In this document: positions 26,576 to 39,085 of the stretch, in pieces | How positions within the stretch are numbered: the stretch's first letter is position 1 | Layout of the letters: each line of letters opens with the position of its first letter | Assembly (NCBI GenBank): GCA_028752905.1 | Contig: JAQNBH010000004.1 | Span: 8,188,559 to 8,252,558, forward strand | Direction of reading: 5' to 3' | From: Cladorhizidae sp. MBARI D1340-BT2 | Taxonomy: Eukaryota; Porifera; Demospongiae; Poecilosclerida; Cladorhizidae | Length of the DNA: 64,000 nucleotides | Notes under the pieces: model-generated | The model's input: the letters and a program-made list of their open reading frames with translations, nothing else | Told to the model about the DNA's origin: nothing | Databases searched by the model: none | Program-made: the position numbers and the translations under genes

Positions 26576-27725
26576 GATACACATTCCCAAACACCCTCAT
26601 GGCAAAAGATAACATCTGCCGGTTTACTTGGCAATCACGGGCTTTGACCCGCAATGCATCAAATGTAATCCTCCATTAGCATTCCGGCAATGCGGCGGTT
26701 GGTCTATAAAAACAAGTTTTTCTTGTTTCTGTTTTCTCCGTTCTCTATATAAAAATATGATAGGTGAGGAGTTGCTTAGCTATGGCGCTATTGAGAACTC
26801 CTCTGTTCCAGTGTTGGTCTCTTATGTCAGAGCTTCGGTGGCTTCAGTACGAGCATGTCTTTCCAGAGCATGTTAAAATATTTTTCACTTGCTTCTTCTT
26901 GTACACTACGTAAGTCAGCACATACCAAAGCTTGTTGTTGTCGTTGTTGTTGTTATTAGTGCTGAAGCGGGATGTATTAAGTCAAAAATATTAAGACTTT
27001 AAGAGGTGTCAAGAATATTTAATGATTTTCTCTTCGTCTGGTCCACACCCACACACACAGGGTCAACTGTGAAGGAAGTCAGGGAACCATGTCATATAGA
27101 AGTATGGAAAGTTTCTCTTTACAAGAGGTCCAGCCGACTATGTCTGGAACACCACCATCATCAAACTACAAGGACGCCAGGTCACATGACATCAAACCAG
27201 ACAAAATGGCACCCATGGTGTCCATGTATGACCTCACCCGAGTTATCTGCCTGTTCTTCAACCATCATCCCTGACATCTCAAAATACTGTATCATCCAAC
27301 TCCCACACAAGTCACTCCCTACATCATCATCCTGTCACAGGCCAAGAAGTTTGGTCGTTGCAGTGTTGAAGGCTGTGATGGCTATCAGCCTCACAACAAA
27401 GCCAAATAGAATCAAAGCCACACTAACGAAGGCTGGACATCCCATCTTCCATGCCATTCCTAACATTATCCCACAAGTCCTAACTCAAGTGTCATCATAC
27501 GGTTATAACTTACATGCCTCAGCTGATTGAACTCCAATTAATGAGTGCCGAATAAAACATATTTACGGATAAGGAACGAGCAGGGATTGAAACTGCCTGA
27601 ACATGCTAATTTTAATAAATATTTACTCCATTATTTATATTCTATAGAGTAGTTTCAATTCCTCGTGGCCAGCCCCACGTAAGCTAAAAGTACTGAACTG
27701 GCAATGTAGCATACAACTATACCTT
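26576..27725. other. Unique intronic sequence with short GTT repeat
   Basis: GTTGTTGTCGTTGTTGTTG lies at about 26934-26955. A 174-residue plus frame (27006-27530) has no recognised motif, and its composition (many Thr, Ser, Pro, His) is typical of chance frames. In another plus frame AKKFGRCSVEGCDGYQPH (about 27340-27395) looks more protein-like but is short and isolated. Confidence 0.5.
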
Positions 27726-27925
27726 GCTATATATATTATTATAATTATATTATATTATTAATATATTATATTAATTATATTATATTATTAATATATTATA
27801 TTAATAATAATATATTATTATATTATAATAATATATATAATAGTAATATAATAATAATAAATAATATCTAATATATATAATAATAATATATATTATATAT
27901 ATAATAATAGTGCATATTACTATTC
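27726..27925. repeat. AT-only low-complexity tract
   Basis: About 180 bp of TATTAT/ATAATA is nearly free of G and C and can fold back on itself in many ways. Confidence 0.95.
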
Positions 27926-28077
27926 TAGTCAGGCAGCCTCTCTCAGGAACTTAGTAACAGTTGCCCAGGAGAACTCTAGAACAAACCAATGCTAGGCTTG
28001 CTAGCTCATGCTCCTCCTTACCAAGTCTATTGCTATAGTGCATGTTGGGCACTGCTCTTACCTCAGCCTCTTGCAAT

Positions 28078-28780
28078 GGTGGCAACCTGGCACTTAGATA
28101 CGCGGGCAACCTGGCACTTAGATACGCGGGCAACCTGGCACTTAGATACGCGGGCAACCTGGCACTTACATACGGGGGCAACCTGGCACTTACATACGGG
28201 GGCAACCTGGCACTTAGATATGCGGGCACCCTGGCACTTAGATACGCGGGCAACCTGGCACTTAGATATGCGGGCAACCTGGCACTTAGATACGCGGGCA
28301 ACCTGGCACTTACATACGGGGGCAACCTGGCACTTAGATACGCGGGCACCCTGGCACTTAGATACGCGGGCAACCTGGCACTTAGATACGTGGGCAACCT
28401 GGCACTTAGATACGCGGGCAACCTGGCACTTAGATACGCGGGCAACCTGGCACTTAGATACGCGGGCAACCTGGCACTTAGATACGCGGGCAACCTGGCA
28501 CTTAGATACGCGGGCAACCTGGCACTTAGATACGCGGGCAACCTGGCACTTAGATACGGGGGCAACCTGGCACTTAGATACGCGGGCAACCTGGCACTTA
28601 GATACGCAGGCAACCTGGCACTTAGATACGCGGGCAACCTGGCACTTAGATACGCGGGCAACCTGGCACTTAGATACGCGAGCAACCTGGCACTTAGATA
28701 CGCGGGCAACCTGGCACTTAGATACGCGGGCAACCTGGCACTTAGATACGCGAGCAACCTGGCACTTAGATACGCGGGGT
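28078..28780 (+). repeat. 24-bp minisatellite, about 29 copies
   Basis: The unit is GGCAACCTGGCACTTAGA followed by TACGCG, with CATACGGG and other point variants but no indels. It is open in several frames on both strands (up to 339 residues of GNLALRYA, 299 of SARLPAYL). The absence of indels is notable but can be explained by recent homogenisation. Confidence 0.97.
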
Positions 28781-28795
28781 TGCAATTACAGTATA

Positions 28796-29000
28796 TAACA
28801 CACACACATGTATTAGGTTGTGGGGATGACGTGCAAGATGGTAGTGGCACACAAGCACTAACACCAGTCCACCATCACATACACACACACTATCACATGC
28901 ATTACACCACACACACACACACACACTCACATACACCACACACCACACACACACTATCACATACAATACAGACCCTTACACACCACACACACATCATCAC
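28796..29000 (+). repeat. CA-rich microsatellite region
   Basis: Interrupted (CA)n with CACATAC and CACACCAC blocks. Confidence 0.9.
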
Positions 29001-29695
29001 CACACAAGTAAAAATAGAAGCCGCATGTACAAGGCCTGAGATAAATCTTCGGCCTCCATAACTTTCTCCCTTACACATCATGCAAGGAACTTGAGTGTCA
29101 AAAGATCGATCGTCAGCTTTAGAAGCACAAAAATATTTGAGAAGTTTGGTAGGAATATGGTCAGGCCAAAGAGACAAGATTCGGGATCCCCATCTTGACA
29201 AAAGGTGTCTTCTCCAAAAACAAAAATTCCAATGTTATCATACCTAAGTGAGTGTTAACCAAAGGAATGCAGTGGGTGACCTCTGACCTGCACTGTGGTG
29301 GCGTCACACCACTTGACAGTCTATTAGCACCTGCACCATGGTGAATTTGATTGGTAACCTTGGTAACACAGGATGCAGTTCGAAGTCAAACTTTTCATTG
29401 TTCACTAACACCTCTCGCAAAATTGGTCTCCCCAAGCCTCAGGCCTTTTATGCTCACCACAGACACCACACCTACCTAAGTCTCATGAGTCACACCTGTG
29501 TCATAGTTTGGCGCTGACAACCCCGCCCCTTTCAGCGAAGGGGCTGGGAACACTACTGTACTAAATTAGTTCTGGCAGAATGTAATTATAGGCTGCTTTT
29601 AATTGGGTGGAATTGCCGGGAAAAGAAGGAACTGATGTCAATGTTGGAGGAGCTGTTTAAGTGATGTTATAAACAGAGATGGGAGAAGAATATTC
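29001..29695. other. Unique intronic sequence
   Basis: No gene, RNA or repeat was recognised. Confidence 0.5.
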
Positions 29696-29696
29696 T

Positions 29697-29840
29697 GCTA
29701 AGGCATAGAGGCTGACCTCTCTGCCAGAGGCAGCAGAGAGGCTGACTCACCTCCATGCCAAGAGGCTGCAGTGAGGATGACATCTCTGCCAGAGGCAGCA
29801 GAGAGACTGACCTCTCCACCAGAGGCAAAAGTGAGGCTCC
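29697..29840 (+). repeat. Diverged repeat of about 30 bp, 4-5 copies
   Basis: Units are built from GAGGCTGACCTCTC and TGCCAGAGGCAGCAG with substitutions. TGCCAGAGGCA is a near-perfect inverted repeat. Confidence 0.75.
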
Positions 29841-29937
29841 ATTTCGCTAAAATTGCTAGTGTTTGTCCTCCTCTTATGGGAACCTGCATAGCTAATGAAA
29901 CACTTACAAACCACTTAAAAACCACTTAACAGGACAT

Positions 29938-30510
29938 TTCTTGCAATTCAGGACATGCCTATGTAATTCAGGACATGCCTATGTAATTCAGGACATGCCT
30001 ATGTAATTCAGGACAGCCTATGTAATTCAGGACGTGCCTATGTAATTCAGGACGTGCCTATGTAATTCAGGACATGCCTATATAATTCAGGACATGCCTA
30101 TGTAATTCAGGACGTGCCTATGTAATTCAGGACGTGCCTATGTAATTCAGGACATGCCTATGTAATTCAGGACGTGCCTATGTAATTCAGGACGTGCCTA
30201 TGTAATTCAGGACGTGCCTATGTAATTCAGGACGTGCCTATGTAATTCAGGACAGCCTATGTAATTCAGGACGTGCCTATGTAATTCAGGACGTGCCTAT
30301 GTAATTCAGGACGTGCCTATGTAATTCAGGACGTGCCTATGTAATTCAGGACAGCCTATGTAATTCAGGACATGCTATGTAATTCAGGACATGCCTATCT
30401 AATTCAGGACATGCCTATCTAATTCAGGACATGCCTATCTAATTCAGGACATGCCTATATAATTCAGGACATGCCTATTTAATTCAGGACATGCCTATAT
30501 AATTATTATT
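29938..30510 (+). repeat. 20-bp minisatellite, about 28 copies
   Basis: The unit is AATTCAGGACATGCCTATGT, with GACGTGCC and 18-bp GACAGCC variants. The right-hand units drift to TATCT and TATAT. Confidence 0.97.
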
Positions 30511-30619
30511 CAGAACCCACACCTACCCTCCATCACTATTTAAAAGGTACGTAATCGAGTAGTACTACTCCCAGGATAATCAATCGATACAGATTATGTT
30601 ACAGATTATGTTACTAATC

Positions 30620-31015
30620 CTTCGTACCCGATCTTCTAATGTGGTCGCTACTGATCCTCTAATGTGGTTGTTACCGATCCTATAATGTGGTCGTTAACGA
30701 CCATATGGTTGTTACCGATCATCCAATGAGGTTGTTACCGACCCTCTAATGTGGTTGTTTAATGATCCTCTAATGTAGTCGTTAACAACCGTCGTTACCA
30801 ACCGTCGTTACCGATCATCTAATGAGGTTGTTACCGACCCTCTAATGTAGTCGTTAATGATCCTCTAATGTGGTGGTTACCGATCCTCTAATGGGGTCAT
30901 TACCAATTCTATAATGTGGTCGTTAACAGTCCTCTAATGTGGCCATTACAGATCCAAAGTGGTCGCTACTGATCCTCTAATGCAGTCATTGCCGATCCTC
31001 TAATGTGGTCATTAC
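30620..31015 (+). repeat. Old, diverged repeat of about 28 bp
   Basis: The unit is roughly CCGATCCTCTAATGTGGTCG plus TTA, with many substitutions and indels. It appears much older than its neighbours. Confidence 0.85.
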
Positions 31016-31209
31016 GTTTGTGCACGTGTGTCTGGCAGCCAACCTCGCCCAATAACTAATGCTAGCATTGGGAATGTGAACTAATTCTAGATACTTTATG
31101 ACCCATCAATTTCCCTGGAGTAGGAATTCTTAATTAATAGTAATTTTCATGAGCACACAGGCCAACAGGAGGAGTGAATCCATGACCAAAATGTATTAAG
31201 ATCATTGCT

Positions 31210-32410
31210 AGATTGCTAGAAAGATGGTGGGTGATCTCTACCAGGTCAGCTAGGAGGATGGTGGGTGACCTCTACCAGGCCAGCTAGAAGGATGGTGGGT
31301 GATCTCTACCAGGTCAGCTAGAAGGATGGTGGGCGACCTCTACCAGGCCATCCTGGATGGTGGGTGACCTCTACCAGGTCAGCTAGAAGGATGGCGGGTG
31401 ACCTCTACCAGGCCAGCTAGAAGGATGTTGGGTGATCTCTACCCAGGCCAGCTAGTGGGTGACCTCTACCAGGTCAGCTAGAAGGATGGTGGATGACCTC
31501 TACCAGTCCAGCTAGAAGGATGGTGGGTGACCTCTACCAGGCCAGCTAGAAGGATGTTGGGTGATCTCTACCCAGGACAGCTAGTGGGTGACCTCTACCA
31601 GGTCAGCTAGAAGGATGGTGGGTGACCTCTACCAGGCCAGCTAGAAGGATGGTGGGTGACCTCTACCAGGCCAGCTAGAAGGATGGTGGGTGACCTCTAC
31701 CAGGCCAGCTAGAAGGATGGTGGGTGACCTCTACCAGGCCAGCTAGAAGGATGGTGGGTGACCTCTACCAGGACAGCTAGAAGGATGGTGGGTGACCTCT
31801 ACCAGGCCAGCTAGAAGGATGGTGGGTGACCTCTACCAGGACAGCTAGAAGGATGGTGGGTGACCTCTACCAGGCCAGCTAGAAGGATGGTGGGTGATCT
31901 CTACCAGGACAGCTAGAAGGGTGGTGGGTGACCTCTACCAGGCCAGCTGGAAGGATGGTGGGTGACCTCTACCAGGCCAGCTAGAAGGATGGTGGGTGAC
32001 CTCTACCAGGTAAGCCAGAAGGATGGTGAGTGACCTCTACCAGGCCAGCTAGAAGGATGGTGGGTGACCTGTACCAGGTCAGCTAGAAGGATGGTGGGTG
32101 ATCTCTACCAGGCCAGCTAGGAGGATGGTGGGTGACCTCTACCAGGCCAGCTAGAAGGATGGTGGGTGATCTCTGCCAGGTCAGCTAGAAGGATGGTGGG
32201 TGACCTCTACCAGGCCAGCTAGAAGGATGGTGGATGACCTATACCAGGACAGTAGAAGGATGGCGGGTGACCTCTACCAGGCCAGCTAGAAGGATGGTGA
32301 GTGATCTCTACCAGGCCAGCTAGAAGGATGGTGGGTGACCTCTACCAGGCCAGCTAGAAGGATGGTGGGTGACCTCTACCAGGTCAGCTAAAAGGATGTT
32401 GAGTGATCTC
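31210..32410 (+). repeat. 34-bp minisatellite, about 35 copies
   Basis: The unit contains AGCTAGAAGGATGGTGGGTG and ACCTCTACCAGGCC. Variants include GGTCAGC, GGACAGC and TGATCTC. Two shortened units near 31455 and 31585 share AGCTAGTGGGTGACC, which suggests a block duplication of about 134 bp. Confidence 0.96.
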
Positions 32411-32930
32411 ACTGCTGCAGAGCATAACCTGGAGAACGTCATGTGGCCATGACATTACACGTCTGCTGGTAGAGATCTATGTACACTAGTCTCTTGAGCA
32501 GGAGAGAAGGAGTTACAACAAGACGCTGTCCGTACGCTTACTAAAAACTTGAAATGAGGTTGATATTTGAAGTTGCTACATATCAAGTGACCTCCCTCTG
32601 ACCTTGCCAATTAACTGAAAGTTGGTGACTGAGGTATCCTGCGTGGCTCCTCCCTAGACTTGCAGTGACTTGCAGCTGCTGCTTGACCACTATAAGCGTC
32701 CATCTCTGCACCAACAGGAAGCTTCACTCCACTCTCCCAGCATGCTCTTTGGTGGTCTGTCTCACAGGCAATAGGCAAGCAAATTACAAGTCTAGACTTA
32801 AGTAGTTGTACACAGAGAGGAGAATGCAGTAGCCTAGAACATTATTATTTGTGTTGGCATGGTGATGGTGGTTGGTCTGCCATTTACAGTGAGACTATCA
32901 GGGCAGATCAGGCTGTTCCATGGGAAACCT
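32411..32930. other. Unique intronic sequence
   Basis: I see nothing recognisable here. Confidence 0.5.
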
Positions 32931-32934
32931 CGCA

Positions 32935-33170
32935 TGCCCCAAGTCCTCTTCCCCAGCAACCTCAGGCCTACAATGGCTGACACACACATGCTATTCTAGC
33001 CCCAAGTCCTCTCCCCTCAGCAACCTCAGGCCTACAATGGCTGACACACATATGCTATAGCCCCAAGTCATCTCCCCCAGCAACCTGAGGCCTACAATGG
33101 CAGACACACACATGCTATTCTAGCCCCAAGTCATCTCCCCCAGCAACCTCAGGCCTACAATGGCAGACAG
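32935..33170 (+). repeat. Repeat of 58-66 bp, 4 copies
   Basis: The unit contains CCCCAAGTCCTCTCCCC, CAGCAACCTCAGGCCTAC and AATGGCTGACACACAC. The differences are small indels. Confidence 0.9.
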
Positions 33171-33480
33171 ACATCTTATTACAATAAGGACAGCAACAAC
33201 AGACGTAGCAACAAGCCAAGGCTTGCCAAACAGGAACTGGGTATTGTGACCATATGCATGGTCGCTGCATCGTGTGAATAAGTGTGGTTCCACTTTGGAG
33301 GCACTAACCTCTTGGCAGCGTATACATATAGATCTAAACAGTTCCAAGGACTGTTTAGGGTCCAGCTATCCTTGTATGAAGTGTGTACAGGCCCAAAGTT
33401 CTGTGTAATTGCACCCGAACTACAGGCAGTGCTCGGACACGAACTTTGGACTTTTGGGAGGTGGGAAAGACTGTCTATGC
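33171..33480. other. Unique intronic sequence
   Basis: A 126-residue frame starting at 33282 runs into the next array. Its unique part has no recognised motif. Confidence 0.5.
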
Positions 33481-33482
33481 TT

Positions 33483-34165
33483 TATCTGAAGGGCGTCTGG
33501 GGGTCTGTTTCAAAGGGAATGGAAGGGGTCTGGGAGTCTGCTTCAAAGAAATGGAAGGGGGTACAGAGTTCTGCTTCAAAGGAGTTGAAGGGGTTCTGGG
33601 AGGGGGGGTCTTCTTCAACGAATGGAACGGGGAAGCCTGCTTCAAACGAACAAAAGGAATAGATGAGGTCTGGGGGTCTGCTTCAAAATGAATAGAAGAG
33701 GTCTGGGGGTCTGCTTCAAAGGAATAGAAGAGGTCTGGGGGTCTGCTTCAAATAGAAGAGGTCTGGGGGTCTGCTTCAAAGGAATAGAAGAGGTCTGGGG
33801 GTCTGCTTCAAAGGAATGGAAGAGGTCTGGGGGTCTCCTTCAAAGGAATAGAAGAGGTCTGGGGGTCGAATAGAAGAGGTCTGGGGGTCTGCTTCAAATA
33901 GAAGAGGTCTGGGGGTCTGCTTCAAAGGAATAGAAGAGGTCTGGGGGTCTGCTTCAAAGGAATGGAAGAGGTCTGGGGGTCTGCTTCAAAGGAATAGAAG
34001 AGGTCTGGGGGTCGAATAGAAGAGGTCTGGGGGTCTGCTTCAAAGGAATGGAAGAGGTCTGGGGGTCTGCTTCAAAGGAATGGAAGAGGTCTGGGGGTCT
34101 CCTTCAAAGGAATAAAAGAGGTCTGGGGGTCTGCTTCAAAGGAATAGAAGAGGTCTGGGGTAGGT
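33483..34165 (+). repeat. 32-bp minisatellite, about 21 copies
   Basis: The unit is GAATAGAAGAGGTCTGGG plus GGTCTGCTTCAAAG. Left-hand units are diverged. A shortened unit GGGGGTCGAATAG occurs twice (about 33863 and 34010) and marks an internal block duplication. Confidence 0.95.
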
Positions 34166-34715
34166 CTGGATTACTTTATTATTTTCTCCGAGTTTGATCC
34201 TGTCCTGGTGTAATTTTGAATTGAAAGTTAGTTGTCAAGTTGAAAATGGTTAGTAGCATCGAGTACAAGGCAGAGTACGCTTACAACCTAACTCACCAAC
34301 AAGTTCTACGTAGGTACACCGTACAGGATCATGCACGTGCTTCTGCATTGGTCCCTGTCATGTAGACGGACAAGGTGTTTGCTGTGACAGTGCCAATGTC
34401 AGGCAACCACGAACCCTGTCAGCAACCCCCCAGAGCATGTTTTAGCTTGCTCTCACCAGACAAAAGAATAGCTGCAGATGGACTGTGTTATGATAGACAT
34501 AAGAGTGTCTCTTTTGCAAGAACGCTTCCTTTGGAAGTGTCTGCTGATGCTGAACAGTCAATAACTTAGCATTGTGATTTTCAAATTCCTTGGGGAGGGG
34601 GAAACCTGAACTTTGAGAGGGGGTAGGGGAGAGTCTGGGGGGAAATCTTTCAGAGCCTGGGGGAAATCTTTCCCCACCCTTTCTGTATGAAACACTGCCA
34701 GGTATGTAACAGATC
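34166..34715. other. Unique intronic sequence
   Basis: No gene or repeat was recognised apart from a short GGGGGAAATCTTTC duplication near 34640-34670. Confidence 0.5.
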
Positions 34716-34717
34716 AA

Positions 34718-35165
34718 TTTGAACTCTGAGTGGTGAACTCTGAGCAGTGAACTCTGAGTGGTGAACTCTGAGTGGTGAACTCTGAGCAGTGAACTCTGAG
34801 CAGTGAACTCTGAGCAGTGAACTCTGAGTGGTGAACTCTTGAGTGGTGAAACTCTGAGCGGTGAACTCTGTGAACTCTGAATGGTGAATTCTGAGAAGTG
34901 AACTCTGAGCAGTGAACCTTGAGCAGTGAACCCTGAGCGGTGAACTCTGAGTGGTGAACCCTGAGTGGTGAACTCTGAGCAGTGAACTCTGAGCGATGAA
35001 TTCTGAGTGGTGAACTCTTAGTGGTGAACTCTGAGTGGTGAACCTTGAGTGGTGAACTCTGAGCGGTGAACCCTGAGTGGTGAACCCTGAGTGGTGAACT
35101 CTGAGCAGTGAACTCTGAGCAATGAATTCTGAGTGGTGAACCTTGAACGGTAAACTCTTGAGTGT
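34718..35165 (+). repeat. 14-bp minisatellite, about 31 copies
   Basis: The unit is TGAACTCTGAGTGG, with AGCAG and AGCGG variants. The antisense frame of 196 residues is the three-unit translation of this array plus flank. The unit is unrelated to the 14-bp unit at 12.1-13.3 kb. Confidence 0.95.
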
Positions 35166-35995
35166 TGTTCCAGCTTGTTACATATGCCACCCTATTAAGT
35201 TTTGGTTCACAATAGTTGCATCTCGTAGCATTTGTAACAATATTCATTGCATTACGTGGCCTTGAGTCGTTCACAATACGCGATGCCTCGCCTTTAGCGC
35301 ACATTGAAAATGAACTTTCATCTCAAATAATGAACTACACCTTTAATCCTTTGACGTCATTCATGCTCCTGTTATTCTAAATTGAGCACACTTCCTAGCA
35401 ATGGGGATGATGAAGTTGAGCATACACATGACTGGCAACATGCACAGTATAGGCTATGGCTCAGAGGCAAGGGCCATGGCTAGGCCTAAGGACTAGGGCT
35501 AGCCCTAGGGCAGGGCTTGGAATAGCTAATTACCTGCTAGAAGATACACACAAGCAATGGCCTAACTACATGTATGCATAGTATACATGTATTAGGGCTA
35601 GGGCTAGGCCTCAACTAGCCTCAGGGCTAGGGCAAGGACGGCACTTGGAATAGCTAATAAGCTCCTGGAACACATTACACGACTAGCGACAGCCCACAGG
35701 CATGTAAGTATGCGTAGTGCCATGCAGAAAAGACCGCGGTAATATCACCCCTTACTGAAATCTCCTTCCCTCCGCCCCCTTGACCAGACAAATAATTATA
35801 GGTGTTAACATGTTCGAGAAATCAGTAACTTAGTAACACCAAACACCCTCCCACAAGAATCTAGTGAGAATCCTTACTTACATGTTGTATGTAGAATACA
35901 ACAGCTGGTGTCCTCCAACACAAGCAGCCAGAAATAAGTCTCATGTTTTCAGTCGCGACAATTCTTTCACAGGATCCTAGTACACAAGGAAGTTT
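35166..35995. other. Unique sequence with short GGGCTAGG patches
   Basis: GGCTAGG/GGGCTAGGGC patches occur at about 35480-35520 and 35593-35635. Otherwise the stretch is featureless. Confidence 0.5.
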
Positions 35996-35999
35996 GGCG

Positions 36000-36790
36000 A
36001 TGTCCGCTGGAGCTTGGCCTAGGGCTGTAGCTGGGGTTATGGCTGGAGCAAGGGCTAGGGCTGGTGCTGGTGCTGGAACTGGGACTAGGACTGGGGCTAT
36101 GGTTGGACCTGGAACTAGGGCTGAGTCTAGGGCTAGGACTGGAGCTATGGTTGGACCCACGACTAGGGCTGAGTCTAGGGCTAGGACTAGGACTGGGGCT
36201 TATGGCTGGACCCGCGACTAGGGCTGAGTCTAGAGCTAGGGCTGGGGCTTATGGTTGGACCTGCGACTAGGGCTGAGTCTAGGGCTAGGGCTGGGGCTTA
36301 TGGTTGGACTCGCGACTAGGGCTGAGTCTAGGGCTAAGACTGGGGCTATGGTTGGACCTGCGACTAGGGCTGAGTCTAGAGCTAGGGCTGGGGCTTATGG
36401 TTGGACCTGCGACTAGGGCTGAGTCTAGGGCTAGGGCTGGGGCTTATGGTTGGACTCGCGACTAGGGCTGAGTCTAGGGCTAGAATTGGGGCTATGGTTG
36501 GACGTGCGACTAGGGCAGAGTCTAGGGCTAGGACTGGGGCTATGGCTGGACCCGCGACTAGGGCTGAGTCTAGGGCTAGGGCTAGGACAGGGGCTATGGT
36601 TGGACCTGCGACTAGGGCAGAGTCTAGGGCTAGGACTGGGGCTATGGTTGGACCCACGACTAGGGCTGAGTCTAGGGCTAGGACTGGGGCTATGGTTGGA
36701 CCTGCGACTAGCTGCTAGGACTGGGGCTTATGGTTGGACCTGCGACTAGGGCTGAGTCTAGGGCTAGGACTGGGGCTTATGGTTGGGGTC
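36000..36790 (+). repeat. 48/49-bp minisatellite of the GGGCTAGG type, about 15 copies
   Basis: The unit contains GGGCTATGGTTGGACC, TGCGACTAGGGCTGAG and TCTAGGGCTAGGACTG. The extra T in GGGGCTTATGG makes 49-bp units that shift frame. Confidence 0.93.
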
Positions 36791-37640
36791 CAATAGCCCC
36801 ACTTCCAATTAATGAAGGAGAACCATTACAAGCCAAGATAAGAACTGGCATCTCAAGGGAAAAAATCTGTTTTTAAGGCAGGCACACATCATATGTCTCT
36901 ATGGAGACGGGAACCAACATTAATGCCTTTCTTATTAGATCCACTTATCACCACAGTCTCACCACAAAGCTGGGTGTGGTGTTTCTGTACATATTTGGGG
37001 ACAACAGATTTCCTCAGTTCTCCCTTTCTTGCAGGGAAGTTTGCGCTCTATTGCTGGGCCTTCCAACCTTATCTGCCGTGTAGCGTACTCCTTGTAGCTG
37101 TGAGAAGGAGTACGTACATCAGAGGGATGTGGAGGAGATTGGAGACCTTCATAATGGCCAACATTAAACAAAGTGTTGGATGATGTCTTGGGCACCAAGT
37201 CATGCTTGTTGTACCGAGATCATGTTTGTTTACTTCAACAGCCAGATATCTCAGCTTTGTGGAACAACATGTTTGTTACCTAGCAACAGCCAGCTTTGTG
37301 GAATAACACGTTTGTTACCTAGCAATGGAATAATAATGGGCTCTAATTAGAGTTTGGTTGAGAAAAGGCAATAGAGGAAGATAATAGTTTACAGGAGTCC
37401 GATATTGACTGTTCAATGAATGACTCAAAGCAATGCATTTTTCAACTGTTACACAACAGGTAGAGATCGTTATAAATACCATTGTCTACCAACAGTTAAT
37501 TAGAGTTCAAAGGTTAGTGGGAAGAGCCAAGCTGCTACAAGTTCAGATTCTAATGTATGCCCACCTGACACACATAAACTACCCCTTGTTAATTATTGGT
37601 AGCGTAACGAGAAGCAGTCCAAATCTGGTGGGGTGGGAAA
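36791..37640. other. Unique sequence with a short direct repeat
   Basis: A repeat of about 41 bp (CAGCTTTGTGGAA, then GTTTGTTACCTAGCAA) occurs twice at about 37252-37330. A 96-residue frame at 36893-37183 has no recognised motif. Confidence 0.5.
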
Positions 37641-37930
37641 TTAAAGGCTTAATAAATAAAATAAAATATACAATAAATAATAAATAAATAATAAATACAT
37701 AAATAAATAATAACAAAATAAATAAATAAATGAAATAAATAAAAAATTAATTAATTAATAAAATATATAAATAAATAAAAAATTAAAAAATAAATAAAAA
37801 ATAAATAAAATATACAATAAAATAATAAATACTACATATAATAAATAAATAAATAAACAAATAAAAATAAACAAACAAATAACAAATAAATAATAAATAA
37901 ATAAATAATTATTAAGTAAACGAACAAAAA
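37641..37930 (+). repeat. (AAAT)n-rich tract
   Basis: About 290 bp of AAATAAAT with interruptions, almost free of G. Confidence 0.95.
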
Positions 37931-38024
37931 ACGTTCATTTAACACGTGCTGTACTCAGCATGGAGTGAGATCAACTCCCTGCCATGTTTGAAACCTAGCT
38001 TACTCCTTCCTGTGGGACGACCAC

Positions 38025-38235
38025 TGTACCATCCCCACACTCAGGGTGGTGCAGCCCACTCGCTATGGACCTCCACACCACTCCCTCAAGCACCCCAGGG
38101 CATAGCTCACCTCCTCACTGTAGGACGGCCACCATACACGCCCACAAGTACCCCAGGGCATAGCTCATTTCTGAGGAAATGACCACCATACACACCCACA
38201 GGCACCCCAGGGCATAGCTCACTTCCCCACTCGCA
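38025..38235 (+). repeat. Diverged repeat of 45-60 bp, 4 copies
   Basis: Units share ACCACCATACACACCC and CACCCCAGGGCATAGCTCAC, with indels. Confidence 0.8.
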
Positions 38236-38544
38236 GGGATGCTTAATCAGCGGGGGGAAGATAACCTCCCAATTTACTGGTGTCCACTTGTGCTATGGGC
38301 CAAACATATTCTGCAACATGCCTCCGTGCCTCTAGTGCATGCAGAGATCATGGCAACCTGGTACGTGGAGTGCTTGGGACGGTCCCCTGAGGCGGTCTAA
38401 GATACATTCCCAGTTGGGGAGGGTTTTGCCGCCAAATCTTTATAGATGTCCTCTGGAAGAAGAGAATTCATTTCAAGATGTGAATATTCTTTGATCAGTT
38501 GTCTTTTCGAAGGAAGTGTTCTAACAGCAAGTCAAACTGCTTGA
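38236..38544. other. Unique intronic sequence
   Basis: I see nothing recognisable here. Confidence 0.5.
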
Positions 38545-39085
38545 AGTTTACTAACAATTTACTACCTAACAAAGAGTGTACTACTTGTAGTAGAGAATAC
38601 TAAGAGATTACTAAGAATTTACTACTTGCAGTAGAGTTTACTAAGAATATACCACTTGGAGTAGCCGTATACTAAGAGATTACTAAGAATTTACTACTTG
38701 CAGTAGAGTTTACTAAGAATATACCACTTGGAGTAGCGTATACTAAGAGATTACTAAGAATTTACTACTAGCATTTGCAGCAGAGTTTACTAAGAATATA
38801 CCACTTGGAGTAGCGTATACTAAGAGATTACTAAGAATTTACTACTTGCAGTAGAGTTTACTAAGAATATACCACTTGGAGTAGCGTATACTAAGAGATT
38901 ACTAAGAATTTACTACTTGCATTTGCAGTAGAGTTTACTAAGAATATACCACTTGGAGTAGCGTATACTAAGAGATTACTAAGAATTTACTACTTGCAGT
39001 AGAGTTTAGTAGAGTTTACTAAGAATATACCACTTGGAGTAGCGCATACTAAGAGATTACTATACTTGCAGTAGAGTTCACTAAG
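38545..39085 (+). repeat. 71-bp minisatellite, about 7 copies
   Basis: The unit contains TACTAAGAGATTACTAAG, AATTTACTACTTGCAG and AATATACCACTTGGAGTAG. Each unit is itself built from related ACTAAGA/TACTACTTG sub-blocks, so the 71-bp unit is a higher-order product of a shorter one. Confidence 0.92.

Noticed and set aside
27006..27530. 174-codon plus frame as a gene
   Set aside because: No motif, biased Ser/Thr/His/Pro composition, and a different frame looks equally protein-like over a short part.
27951..29061. Open frames of 240-339 codons over the 24-bp array at 28.1-28.8 kb
   Set aside because: They are open in several frames on both strands; the flanks add only CA-repeat translation and show no conserved domain.
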